Positions 16,817 through 24,304 are shown, counted from the stretch's first letter. The stretch: 58,727 bases of DNA from Streptomyces acidicola (GCF_009377235.1 NZ_VMNX01000025.1:1-58727), one strand, 5' to 3'. The notes: generated by a model not told the origin, from the sequence alone. Numbers and translations are program-made.

Positions 16817-16818
16817 TG

Positions 16819-17652
16819 CTACAGTCCCAACCTGGTGAGGGCGTTGGTCCACGCGTCGGTGCAGTGCCGGGCCGATTCGCCCTTGGCCTGCGCGGCGGTG
16901 AACAGCCGCGCGGTGTGCGCCTCAGTGAGGCAGCCGCACCGACCATGCTTGGACAACACGGCGAGGAACGTCCGGTACACGGTGGCGTGCACTGCCTCAC
17001 GGGCCTCGGTGATGCGCTGCTCTGCCATGGCGATGCCACGGTCCAGATAGGCCGGCGTGCGGTGAGGGCACTCCCCGCCCCCGGCCAGTGCGGGCACAGT
17101 GATGCCCGTCGTCCGGACTGCGGTGAGCTTCTTCACGGCCAGTGCGCGGACGGCATCTGGCAGGTAGGCCATGGTGCCGGTACCGAACCCGCGCCAGCGG
17201 GCGTAGGCCATCGTGGACTTGATGTCCACGCCGGGGCGGACCGCGTTCGCAGACTGCATCCGACCGAGGTAGAGCCAGTGCTCACCCCGGGTGGTGGGCA
17301 CAGTCTGCGTGGTGGGCAGGTTCTCGTGGGCCCACGTGATCGCGTCGGCGTTGTCCAGGTCCACGACCGTCAGCCCCGCCCCGCCCGGGTGATAGGCGAC
17401 CGCGCTCGCGCACAGCCATGCCCGGCGCCAGATGCCGGAGCTGATGACGTCCGGGTCAGTGGTCGCGGCAGCCCAGCCGTGGCAGGGCCCGGGGCAGTTG
17501 CACGGTCCGGGGTTCTTCATGTTCGGCCGGCCGCCGCAGGCGTTGTCCTGGCAGCGGCGGCAGTTGCCGAACGGGACCTTGCCCACCCGCAGCGGCAACA
17601 CGGGGACCTGCGAGGCGGCCAGGTCAAGGGCGGTTCGCAGGTGCTCGCTCAT
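16819..17652 (-). CDS. Bifunctional DNA primase/polymerase (prim-pol) domain protein
   Basis: A 277-aa archaeo-eukaryotic primase-like protein. A cysteine cluster (CRRCQDNAC ... CNCPGPCHGW, about residues 26-58) precedes the prim-pol core with the metal-binding VVDLDNADA motif (near 95) and TTRGEHWLYL. Prim-pol proteins of this type are the replication initiators of many AICEs; they synthesise primers and extend them. The ATG at 17652 follows GGGGGTGG and lies in an ATGA overlap with a 20-codon leader frame. It is short for a full AICE Rep protein, with the ATPase encoded separately by the next gene. Confidence 0.85.
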   Translation of the reverse strand: MSEHLRTALDLAASQVPVLPLRVGKVPFGNCRRCQDNACGGRPNMKNPGPCNCPGPCHGWAAATTDPDVISSGIWRRAWLCASAVAYHPGGAGLTVVDLDNADAITWAHENLPTTQTVPTTRGEHWLYLGRMQSANAVRPGVDIKSTMAYARWRGFGTGTMAYLPDAVRALAVKKLTAVRTTGITVPALAGGGECPHRTPAYLDRGIAMAEQRITEAREAVHATVYRTFLAVLSKHGRCGCLTEAHTARLFTAAQAKGESARHCTDAWTNALTRLGL

Positions 17653-17711
17653 GCCGCCACCCCCAGCGCGCGGGAGGCGTCGTCTCGCCGGATGTCGGTG
17701 GGTTGGGTCAT
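17649..17711 (-). CDS. 20-aa leader peptide coupled to the prim-pol gene
   Basis: The minus-strand frame MTQPTDIRRDDASRALGVAA starts at an ATG with a strong GGAGG site 8 nt upstream (TGGAGGTCTCCAGC before ATG) and ends in a TGA that overlaps the prim-pol start (ATGA at 17649-17652). The good ribosome-binding site and overlap suggest it is translated and feeds ribosomes to the rep gene. No family is recognised. Confidence 0.55.
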   Translation of the reverse strand: MTQPTDIRRDDASRALGVAA

Positions 17712-17818
17712 GCTGGAGACCTCCACAGGTCTGTTGTCGGCAGGTGGACAAGGGCGGCCCGGTCTTTGGCGAGAGGGGGCCGCCCTTGGTGTTGTTCGGA
17801 GCGGTCAGGGGATGGGGC

Positions 17819-19747
17819 TCAGGCCGCTTCCTGGCCGGGCAGGAGCATGCCGTCGTCGGTCTTACGGAGTGCTCCCGTGGCCGTTAGCGCCTTGAGCTCG
17901 CGGGACACGGTGCCCTTGTTGATTCCGGTCCGGTCGGTGATGTCCCGCAGGGTGCGGGCGCCGTCGTGGACGGCCCGCAGCACCCGGTCACGATTCGTCT
18001 CCACACCGGCCGATGCGGGCGCGGAAACCGTGGCGGGCGTCGGGGTGGTCGGCTCCTTGACCAGGCGCAGGGTTTTCCCGGAGGGCCGGGAGGAACCGCG
18101 GTGCCAGATGGGCCGATCGGGGAGGGCGATGACGTCGGCGGGGGAGAACGCGCGGGTGCTGATCGGGTGGGGCTTGGCCTTCGGCCCCGCACGCAGCATC
18201 GCCACGCCGGGCGTGGGCAGTTCGTGTGCGTGCCAGCCCTTTTCCGTGGCGTCCTCTCCGAAGACCACGCGGGATTCCCCCGAGGTGGACAGCGCGAGTG
18301 CGGCCCGGTAGGTGATCTGGGCGCTGATCTGCGGGTCAATGCCGCCCTTGGCGTCCATCGTGGGCTTCTGCGTTGCCCAGATCAGGATGATCTCGGCTGC
18401 CCGCGCCATGCGGGCCAGCGTGCCCAGGTTCTCCATGATCTGTGACCAGTCGGGATCGCCCGGCTCGCTGTCACTGCCCTTGGCGCGCTTCTTGCGGGCC
18501 ATGGTGATGACTTCGGCTCCCTCGTCGACGAACACCGTGATCCGGGGACGCTCTTCGGAGATCTCGATCGTGTCCCGACCGCGCGGGATCAGGGCGAGCC
18601 GCTCGTGCATCTCGACGACCAGCTCGTCGGTGACCTCCAGCACATCATCGATCGTGATCGCAGTCCGGGCGCGGTGTTCCCAGTTGATCGCCTCCACGCG
18701 CTTGGGGTCGATGACGACCAGGCGGTGATCCGGCGCTTCGGACGCCTCAGCGAGGAGAGCGCGGGTCGACCAGCTCTTGCCCGAGCCAGACGTGCCCGCA
18801 ATCAGCATCCGGCGACCCAGCGGGACCATGACCGGCTCACCCGTGACCGTGTCGACGCCCCACGGGTCACCCGGCGTCCAGCCGTTCAGGTCGATGCCGT
18901 CGGCCGCGCTGCGGGTCCGTAGCGTGATGGTGGCGCGGTCGCCGTGGCTGCCGGAGGTGATCTCCATGCGCAGGTCCGTGCGAGCCCCGAGCAGGGCCCG
19001 GATCTCGTCCGCCTTGGCGCGGAACGTCTTCGGCGTCCACCGGCCATCCAAGCGCACGTGCGAGACCAGTCCGGCCGGGGTGAGCTTGGCCGGGGTGGGC
19101 ACGGTGCCCGACAGCCCGCGAGCGTCGGCGTTGGGCACCCAGAACGACGGGTCCAGCCGGGAGGCCAGGCGCCGCTCCTCTGCGCTCATCCCGTCATCGA
19201 GCCGCACGGACGGCTGACGACGTCCCAGCCACAGACCCGCGACGTTCAGACCGATCAGCCCAGCCGACACGGACGCAGGCCACAGCGTGAGCACGTGAGT
19301 GGCCTCCGACATCAGCCACGAGGCCAGTCCGCCCGGCACCGTGTGCGCGGCGTGGGCCTGGATGGCGCGGGCGGTGAGGGTGGCGGGGTAGTTCTTCCGT
19401 GCCGCCTTCAGTCCATCCCGTGCCTGGCTGTGATGCTGCCGGGCAGCCTTGTGCGCGGTGCGCGCGGCCCGACGGGTCGCCGACAGCGGGTTGTTGGACG
19501 CCTTACGGGCCGCGCCGCACTGGTTGCGGGCCATGACTGCGGTGGAACGGGCGGAGTTGTGCTCCCGCTGCGCCGCCATGAGCGCCTTCAGGTTCTCCGG
19601 CGTCCGCATCTGTGCCCGACGCTCCGCCTCCCTGTCCCAGCGGGCAGCGAACGGCGTGCACATCGGCGCGAGTGCGTCCAGTGCTGTGTTGGTCGTTGTG
19701 GTCGTGGTCGACCATGCTTGCTTCCAGTCCACGAAAGGGTCCTCCAA
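17819..19747 (-). CDS. FtsK/SpoIIIE (TraB-type) conjugative DNA translocase
   Basis: A 642-aa protein. The N-terminal part is basic and helical, with a membrane segment near residues 145-175 (LTLWPASVSAGLIGLNVAGLWL). The motor domain has Walker A GTSGSGKSWS (near 319) and Walker B VFVDEGAEV (near 407). The C-terminal ~60 residues form a winged helix (RDRVLRAVHDGARTLRDITDRTGINKGTVSRELKAL) like the gamma domain that reads repeat sequences in transfer loci. By analogy with Streptomyces TraB it pumps double-stranded element DNA between mycelia. Start ATG 19747. A strong 9-bp-arm inverted repeat lies 13 nt upstream. Confidence 0.9.
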   Translation of the reverse strand: MEDPFVDWKQAWSTTTTTTNTALDALAPMCTPFAARWDREAERRAQMRTPENLKALMAAQREHNSARSTAVMARNQCGAARKASNNPLSATRRAARTAHKAARQHHSQARDGLKAARKNYPATLTARAIQAHAAHTVPGGLASWLMSEATHVLTLWPASVSAGLIGLNVAGLWLGRRQPSVRLDDGMSAEERRLASRLDPSFWVPNADARGLSGTVPTPAKLTPAGLVSHVRLDGRWTPKTFRAKADEIRALLGARTDLRMEITSGSHGDRATITLRTRSAADGIDLNGWTPGDPWGVDTVTGEPVMVPLGRRMLIAGTSGSGKSWSTRALLAEASEAPDHRLVVIDPKRVEAINWEHRARTAITIDDVLEVTDELVVEMHERLALIPRGRDTIEISEERPRITVFVDEGAEVITMARKKRAKGSDSEPGDPDWSQIMENLGTLARMARAAEIILIWATQKPTMDAKGGIDPQISAQITYRAALALSTSGESRVVFGEDATEKGWHAHELPTPGVAMLRAGPKAKPHPISTRAFSPADVIALPDRPIWHRGSSRPSGKTLRLVKEPTTPTPATVSAPASAGVETNRDRVLRAVHDGARTLRDITDRTGINKGTVSRELKALTATGALRKTDDGMLLPGQEAA

Positions 19748-19760
19748 GACCGTGGATGAG

Positions 19761-19794
19761 GGCCGGTGCGCCGTTGCGTGGCGTCACCGGCCCG
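19761..19794. promoter_or_regulatory. Inverted repeat just upstream of the TraB-type gene
   Basis: GGGCCGGTG (19761-19769) and CACCGGCCC (19786-19794) pair perfectly around 16 nt, 13 nt before the translocase start. The dyad is close enough to hide the ribosome-binding region or serve as an operator. The rest of the gap to 20100 has several GTTGC/GCAAC motifs (19820-19895) and an alternating CGCACGCGCGCG tract near 19913, but no gene I can support. Confidence 0.45.
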
Positions 19795-20100
19795 CCCGAT
19801 TTGCGGTAGTTGGCGCTGCCGGTTGCGTCGACAACGCCGGTTGATCCCCGCAACCCGCGTCTGACCTGCGGAGTTGCAGAGTTGCGCCGTTCCTGGGAGA
19901 GGGGTCCTACGCGCACGCGCGCGTGAGGGGCGGAAAACACCGTCACGCAGCGTCTCCATGAGGCCATGAACGGCCGTTCGCGCCCTCGGGGGTCTTCCAC
20001 CCCACGGGAGGGGGTTCAGGCGCCCCACGGGCCCCCTACGGCCTCCCGCTCGTTTCTGGGCGAGCGGAAGCCGTTGGCGGATGTTCGGCGTGACGCTTGG

Positions 20101-20412
20101 TCAGTCGCCCTTGGAGCGAGCGAGTTTGAGGGTGATGCCGCCGATGCCGACGGGGCCGGCGGTCTGGGCGATGACGGTGACCGTGTGGGCGGCGGCATCG
20201 AGCAGCGCGCACAGGGCGGCGACCAGTCCCCAGCAGCCCATGGCGGCTGCACTCGCGATGGCGAGGGGGAGCAGGTAGCGACGCAGCGGGCGTCCGGCCG
20301 GGTCGGTGGTGTGGACGACGATGACGACGGGTTGGCCGGTGGCTTCGGCGCGGCGGTAGACGTCGGCGGGAACATGCGGGGCGATGATCCCCGGCGGGTC
20401 ACGGTGGGCCAT
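20101..20412 (-). CDS. Small membrane protein of the AICE spread operon
   Basis: A 103-aa protein. A hydrophilic N-terminus (MAHRDPPGIIAPHVPADVYRRAEATGQPVVIVVHTTDPAG) is followed by two hydrophobic segments (LLPLAIASAAAMGCWGLVAALCALL and HTVTVIAQTAGPVGIGGITL). The ATG at 20412 has GGGGAG 6 nt upstream. Position within the run of spread-type genes suggests a role in intramycelial plasmid spread, but I recognise no named family. Confidence 0.75.
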   Translation of the reverse strand: MAHRDPPGIIAPHVPADVYRRAEATGQPVVIVVHTTDPAGRPLRRYLLPLAIASAAAMGCWGLVAALCALLDAAAHTVTVIAQTAGPVGIGGITLKLARSKGD

Positions 20413-20430
20413 CAGGGCTCCCCCTCAGGA

Positions 20431-20772
20431 TCAGTTGGGACTCGCGCAGGGCACACACCCCCCGAGCGAGGTGGGGATGACGTATCCGGCATCACGCCGA
20501 CAGGCCGGGCAGATCCGCCGGGCACGGTTGGCCCTGGCGAGCGCGGCCCACCGGCCCGGCGTCATCGGCCGGACGGGCTTCGCGCAGTCGATGCGGTAGA
20601 GGTAGGCGACCAGCGGGCCCCGCCGTCGGCGGGGACGCTGGACTTCGGCGGCCACGTCCTGACCACCCGGCCGCAGCCCCATCGCACGGAGCTGCCGACG
20701 GGTGGCCAGACCATCAGGGGCGAGCCGCCACCGGTACACAGGCAGCGAGCCACTGGCCGGCGCGGTGGTCAT
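20431..20772 (-). CDS. RRQRL-motif zinc-binding protein
   Basis: A 113-aa protein with the motif RRQLRAMGLRPGGQDVAAEV near residue 25, which names a family of small AICE proteins in Streptomyces, and a C-terminal zinc site (ICPACRRDAGYVIPTSLGGCVPC). It may bind nucleic acid; the precise role in transfer is not known. Its ATG overlaps the TGA of the upstream DUF2637 gene by one base (TGATG), so translation is coupled. The next gene follows after an 18-nt gap. Confidence 0.85.
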   Translation of the reverse strand: MTTAPASGSLPVYRWRLAPDGLATRRQLRAMGLRPGGQDVAAEVQRPRRRRGPLVAYLYRIDCAKPVRPMTPGRWAALARANRARRICPACRRDAGYVIPTSLGGCVPCASPN

Positions 20773-21782
20773 CAGTGGCCCGTACCGGCGAGATCAACTG
20801 GAACGCCGTTGACGGGCCCGCGCAGCTCGGCATACCGGGAAGAGACCCAGCCCACCGACCAGCCGCACAGCTCCGCTGCGGTCCGCACCGACATGCCCTC
20901 GGCATGAGCGGCGGCCACGATGGCGCGCGCGTCGTTCTCGGGCAGCTTGTTCGTAGCGGGGCCGGCGGACAGCAGCGCGGCGCGTTCACGCGCGGCCCGC
21001 TCCTCCCGCTCGACCTGTTCACGACGCTCCCGCTCGGCACGCTCCCGCTGCTCGCGCTCCGCGCGTTCGGCGACCTCGCGCTCACGGCGTTCACGGTCGC
21101 GCTCACGCTGTTCACGCTCGCGCTGAAGGCGTTCACGCTCGGCCCGCTCGGCTTGCTCGCGAGCCTGCTCGCGCTCGCGTTCCTCGCGCCGCGCGGCGGC
21201 CTCCCGCTCGGTCTGTTCACGGGCCATGCGGGCTTCGTGCTCACGCTGTTCACGCGCCAGCGCCGCCGTGTGCTCGCGTTCCTCGCGGGCCCGCCGCGCG
21301 GCCTCCTCGCGCCGCTCGATGGCGGCGCGTTCGCGGGCTTCCCGCTCGGCTTGCTGCTTGGCCTCCAGCGCCAGCACGGCGGCGGTGATCGCGCGCCGGT
21401 AGGCGAGTCCGGTCTCTGCCGTGACGATCAGCAGCAGCGGCGCGACCGAGTGCACAGCCACGCCTACCAGGTCTTTCTTCAGCGCGGAGTCGGCGACGTT
21501 GAGGGCGAGCGTCATGCAGCCGGTCATCCACCGCAGGGCGATGGGCCACCGTCCGCCGTCGCCCCCGAGCCGGGCCAGCACCGCATCCAGCCGGACCACG
21601 ATGACCACGGCGGCATCCACCACGAGGGGCAGGATGGGCGCGGTCCAGGCCCACTTGTCGGGGGTGTGCGCGGCGGCGAGCGGCGTGACGGTGAGGATCG
21701 AATAGAGCATCGCGCCCGCCACGATCAACCACGTACCAGCCGACAGCGCACGCTCGGCTGAACGGATCTGAACGCCGTTCAC
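20772..21782 (-). CDS. DUF2637 membrane protein with long charged coiled coil (SpdB-like)
   Basis: A 336-aa protein. About four membrane segments (residues ~10-140, as in DUF2637/Spd proteins of Streptomyces elements) are followed by a ~150-residue Glu/Arg/Ala-rich coiled coil (EREARERAAIERREEAARR-type repeats) and a C-terminal HTH-like segment (SVRTAAELCGWSVGWVSSRYAEL). It could link the membrane to DNA during element spread. The GTG at 21782 overlaps the upstream stop (GTGA). The highly repetitive coiled-coil DNA produces long false frames on the other strand. Confidence 0.85.
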   Translation of the reverse strand: MNGVQIRSAERALSAGTWLIVAGAMLYSILTVTPLAAAHTPDKWAWTAPILPLVVDAAVVIVVRLDAVLARLGGDGGRWPIALRWMTGCMTLALNVADSALKKDLVGVAVHSVAPLLLIVTAETGLAYRRAITAAVLALEAKQQAEREARERAAIERREEAARRAREEREHTAALAREQREHEARMAREQTEREAAARREEREREQAREQAERAERERLQREREQRERDRERREREVAERAEREQRERAERERREQVEREERAARERAALLSAGPATNKLPENDARAIVAAAHAEGMSVRTAAELCGWSVGWVSSRYAELRGPVNGVPVDLAGTGH

Positions 21783-22075
21783 GCGCTCACCCCCGACCGT
21801 GCACGGACCCGGATCGCGGCGATCAGCACGACGGGCGAAGCGGGGTTGTCGGGGTTCTCGCTGTCCTCGGTCCACGCCCACTCAGCGCCCGGAACCGGCT
21901 CGAAACCGAGCACGCTGAGCGCGTTCGTACGGTCCGTGAACGTCGGGACCGAGCGCCCGAACCGGTGCTCGGGCCACGGCTCGGTCGTGTTCAGCAGCGC
22001 CACGTACAGACGCCAGCGGCCCGCACGGACGGACATCTGCGCGGTGAACTCCCGCGCGATCGTCTGCCCGCTCAC
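21779..22075 (-). CDS. DUF6303-type small protein
   Basis: A 98-aa protein: TAQMSVRAGRWRLYVALLNTTEPWPEHRFGRSVPTFTDRTNALSVLGFEPVPGAEWAWTEDSENP, which I recognise as the DUF6303 family found in Streptomyces mobile elements. No enzymatic motif is visible. Start and stop both lie in GTGA overlaps with the neighbours (22072-22075 and 21779-21782), placing it in a strictly coupled cistron chain. Confidence 0.8.
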   Translation of the reverse strand: MSGQTIAREFTAQMSVRAGRWRLYVALLNTTEPWPEHRFGRSVPTFTDRTNALSVLGFEPVPGAEWAWTEDSENPDNPASPVVLIAAIRVRARSGVSA

Positions 22076-22521
22076 AGCACACCCCCCAGAGTGAGCAGGA
22101 GAGCGAGGATGAGCAGCGCCCCACCGGCACGGGTCAGGGTGATCGCGCGACGCTGGTTCGTGAACTTCCCGACGGTCAGCCGGGACAACCCCGCAATGTC
22201 GGCCGGCAGGTCCCTGCCGGCGGCGATGGCCGTGATCTGCTCGGGGGTGAGGGTGGCCCACAGTGGGAAGCCGTGGCGGCCACGAAGGTTGGGCTGTGTC
22301 GACCGCAGCAACAGATCAGCCGCAGCGACCAGCACCGCCATACCGAGGCCCCCCACCACGCACGCGGCGGGGGTCATCGGCAGGTCCCGAGCGACCGTCC
22401 ACGACCCGGCCAGCACCGCGCCAACGAACGCCAGCAACAGACCGGTCTTCGTGTCGGTCCGGGCGGTTTCCGCCTTCACTTCTGCGTGCATGGCCTTCAG
22501 GTTCTCGGTGGTGGCGCTCAC
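22072..22521 (-). CDS. Pycsar-effector-like (PycTM/DUF5706-type) membrane protein
   Basis: A 149-aa protein with an N-terminal helix (TENLKAMHAEVKAETARTDTKTGLLLAFVGAVLAG), two membrane segments, a middle loop and a third C-terminal membrane helix (RAGGALLILALLLTL). The layout, with ARTDTKTGLLLAF at the first helix and NQRRAI before the last, matches the Pycsar effector transmembrane family. In defence systems such proteins damage the membrane on cyclic-nucleotide signals; no cyclase gene lies nearby, so in AICEs it may be a spread protein. GTGA overlaps join it to both neighbours. Confidence 0.7.
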   Translation of the reverse strand: MSATTENLKAMHAEVKAETARTDTKTGLLLAFVGAVLAGSWTVARDLPMTPAACVVGGLGMAVLVAAADLLLRSTQPNLRGRHGFPLWATLTPEQITAIAAGRDLPADIAGLSRLTVGKFTNQRRAITLTRAGGALLILALLLTLGGVL

Positions 22522-22787
22522 GCAGCACCACCCGGAAGGCTCGCGCTCACCGTGCGGTTGACCAGGGCCAGGCTCTCGGCAAGCACCCGGCGGCGGGCGC
22601 GGCGGATGCGCCGGATGTCCAACTCGGTCGGGGTGCGGTCCAGCGTCATGATCTGCGCGTCCAACAGGTCGACCTCCGCGAGGATCGCGGGCATCTCCTG
22701 CTCGATCGCGTCCAGCTCCGCGTCCGTCGGCTCGATGAAGTCGGCGAACGCGGTAACAGCGTCCTGAACAGCTCCGATGTGCTTCAT
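22518..22787 (-). CDS. DUF6284-type small protein
   Basis: An 89-aa helical acidic protein: MKHIGAVQDAVTAFADFIEPTDAELDAIEQEMPAILAEVDLLDAQIMTLDRTPTELDIRRIRRARRR, matching the DUF6284 family of Streptomyces mobile elements. The function is unknown. The ATG at 22787 has AGGGAG about 10 nt upstream, so it opens the coupled run DUF6284, PycTM-like, DUF6303, DUF2637 and RRQRL. A tRNA-minihelix-like sequence lies 130 nt upstream. Confidence 0.82.
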   Translation of the reverse strand: MKHIGAVQDAVTAFADFIEPTDAELDAIEQEMPAILAEVDLLDAQIMTLDRTPTELDIRRIRRARRRVLAESLALVNRTVSASLPGGAA

Positions 22788-22920
22788 GGGTCGTGGTCTC
22801 CCTAGCAGGTGCAACGGCCCGAACAGCACCCCCGGAGTTGGCCCTCCGGGGGTGCGCGCCGTTGGTGGTGAACAGCCGCACGCTGATGGCGCGGCACAGC
22901 CGCTGAGAAAGCGGCCGGAG

Positions 22921-22962
22921 TGCCCCGGCCGGGAGTCGAACCCGGCCTACGACCATCGGGGC
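22921..22962 (-). ncRNA. tRNA-minihelix-like element, copy 1
   Basis: Read on the minus strand, GCCCCG and CGGGGC form an acceptor-like stem enclosing a 9-nt linker and a T-arm (GGCCGGG, loop TTCGACT, CCCGGCC), followed by A. Only the acceptor and T-arm of a tRNA are present; there is no anticodon arm. The surrounding 51 bp (22920-22970) recur at 23213-23263 with one mismatch. Whether it is expressed or processed is unknown. Confidence 0.55.
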
Positions 22963-22995
22963 GGTGGAGCGTGACCGGCGGATCAGGCAAGCCGG

Positions 22996-23169
22996 TCAGT
23001 CCTCGTCGGGTTCGAGCTCCAGGTAGTACACCTTCCTGCCACGCGAATCGAGCTCCCTCACGACCGCGTCGCCCGCACCCTGGACATTCGGGCCGGACAC
23101 CTCGCCCTGAACCGCGCGGTCATAACCGTCCACCTCGACCACTCGCCCGCTGAACGTCCACCTCGGCAT
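22996..23169 (-). CDS. 57-aa hypothetical protein of the AICE
   Basis: The minus-strand frame starts MPRWTFSGRVVEVDGYDRAV and ends YYLELEPDED, acidic at the end. The ATG at 23169 has GAGGAAG 6 nt upstream and codon use is typical. It is flanked exactly by the two tRNA-minihelix-like repeats, which separate it from the RapZ-like gene upstream and the DUF6284 operon downstream. No family is recognised; the beta-rich pattern and length suggest a small structured protein. Confidence 0.65.
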   Translation of the reverse strand: MPRWTFSGRVVEVDGYDRAVQGEVSGPNVQGAGDAVVRELDSRGRKVYYLELEPDED

Positions 23170-23213
23170 GACTTACTTCCTCTCGGATCGATGGATGGGT
23201 TGGGGTGATGCAG

Positions 23214-23255
23214 TGCCCCGGCCGGGAGTCGAACCCGGCCTGCGACCATCGGGGC
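23214..23255 (-). ncRNA. tRNA-minihelix-like element, copy 2
   Basis: Same 42-nt acceptor-stem plus T-arm fold as at 22921-22962 (GCCCCG/CGGGGC, TTCGACT loop), with one base difference in the linker. It lies between the RapZ-like gene and the 57-aa gene. Processing sites in the long transcript, or mimicry of tRNA for an enzyme, are possible roles. Confidence 0.55.
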
Positions 23256-23266
23256 GGTGGAGCACG

Positions 23267-23653
23267 TCAGCGCTGGACGACGGGCTTGTCCATGTCGCGG
23301 TGGCGGACGACGGTCACGAACTGCCCGGCGGCGGTCAGCCGGTCAGCGAGGGCACGGGCGAAGGTGGGGGCGCGGTGCCGCCCGCCGGCGCATCCGTCGG
23401 CGACGGTCACGATTCCGGCGCTGGGCCCGGAGGCGAACGCGGCCACGGCCGTCGCGGTGGCCTCCACCAGGTCCGTGATGCCGGGGGTGTTCAGCACGGC
23501 GGTACGGACCGGCTCGTCGTCGGCGGTCATGTACCGGAGCTCCGGCGACACGTGCGGGTCGCGGAAGTGGTGCCGCAAATCGATGGTCAGATGCGCGGCG
23601 GGCGGCTCGTCGTGCAGGTAGCCGAACGAGACGATCTCGACAACAGCGGCCAT
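23267..23653 (-). CDS. RapZ C-terminal domain protein
   Basis: A 128-aa protein corresponding only to the C-terminal half of RapZ: VEIVSFGYLHDEPPAAHLTIDLRHHFRDPH, LNTPGITDLVEA and VADGCAGGRHRAPTFARALADRL. Full RapZ couples RNase E to small-RNA decay in enterobacteria through this domain; here the N-terminal kinase-like half is absent. Stand-alone copies occur on Streptomyces elements with unknown function. The ATG at 23653 overlaps the stop of the preceding 34-codon gene (TGATG). RNA or metabolite binding would fit the family. Confidence 0.85.
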   Translation of the reverse strand: MAAVVEIVSFGYLHDEPPAAHLTIDLRHHFRDPHVSPELRYMTADDEPVRTAVLNTPGITDLVEATATAVAAFASGPSAGIVTVADGCAGGRHRAPTFARALADRLTAAGQFVTVVRHRDMDKPVVQR

Positions 23654-23757
23654 CACCGACCACCCCGCGCACGGGCGTTGTCGGTGGACTGCTTGTTCTT
23701 GTCCGCGTTCTTCTTCGACAGATTCTGCCGTTCCTGGTCTGTCAGACTGCTGATCAC
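23653..23757 (-). CDS. 34-aa basic peptide coupled to the RapZ-like gene
   Basis: The frame VISSLTDQERQNLSKKNADK continues with a Lys/Arg-rich tail and ends in a TGA overlapping the next ATG. The GTG at 23757 has GGGAGG 6 nt upstream, the strongest argument for a real start. The frame stays open further upstream to an ATG at 23853 that has no good ribosome-binding site; that would give about 66 aa. Function unknown; it probably opens the minus-strand spread operon. Confidence 0.55.
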   Translation of the reverse strand: MISSLTDQERQNLSKKNADKNKQSTDNARARGGR

Positions 23758-23971
23758 AGGTGCCTCCCAATCAGGCGTCTGTACGCGGTCCCTCGGGTTG
23801 CGCCCCGGGGGACCGCTCTGTTTGCCGTAGTCCTCATCAAGCGGGCAGGCCATCGACGTGAAGCCGGCGCCCTGCCCGCATGACGAGTGACGGGAAAGCC
23901 CGCCACTGTCGTCTCGCGGCCCCCGTACGCGCCTTGCTCCGCCTCCCTTGGACGGCGCGCGGTGACCGCGC

Positions 23972-23997
23972 CACTCAGTCGTCACTCGCTGAGTGGA
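23972..23997. promoter_or_regulatory. Inverted repeat in the divergent control region
   Basis: CCACTCAG (23972-23979) and CTGAGTGG (23990-23997) are perfect 8-bp arms with a 10-nt centre. They lie between the minus-strand spread operon and the plus-strand GntR gene. This 570-nt gap (23758-24330) holds no gene I can support; it is likely the main control region. Confidence 0.4.
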
Positions 23998-24207
23998 TGC
24001 TCCCTGGATGCCATGGGCTGGGTGCGGCCCAATCAACGGGGTCCCCGTGATCCGGTCCTGGGCCTACGCCCGAGGGTCAGACCAACGGCTTAGCCGATGA
24101 CACCGATCGATCCGTGAAGACGACGGACTTTTACGTCTCCCCTGCCGCTCGGACCGCGTGTAAGCGGCTCCGGCGGGGTCCTTCGGGTGCTACAGGCGGC
24201 CTACTTG

Positions 24208-24304
24208 AACAGGTTGGACCACCTGTTGAGCTTGTTGGTACAAGCTCGATGACATGATGCTGCCTTCCGGTGACGCGATGTGTCAACCGCCATGTACCAA
24301 CAAG
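24208..24304. promoter_or_regulatory. Candidate GntR operators upstream of the regulator gene
   Basis: CTTGTTGGTACA (24231-24242) recurs as its perfect complement TGTACCAACAAG (24293-24304), 50 nt apart and ending 27 nt before the GntR start. A further dyad, AACAGGT (24208-24214) and ACCTGTT (24221-24227), lies upstream. Repeated GTTGG cores in both orientations fit binding by a GntR-family dimer and autoregulation. Confidence 0.55.

Noticed and set aside
20900..21400. Long open frames on the plus strand opposite the coiled-coil gene
   Set aside because: They mirror the Glu/Arg/Ala-rich repeats of the DUF2637 gene, which keep the opposite strand free of stops; the products are low complexity and have no start signals.
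22920..23263. Complete tRNA genes on the minus strand
   Set aside because: The T-arm and an acceptor-like stem are clear, but no anticodon or full D arm can be folded within 75 nt; only a 42-nt minihelix fits.
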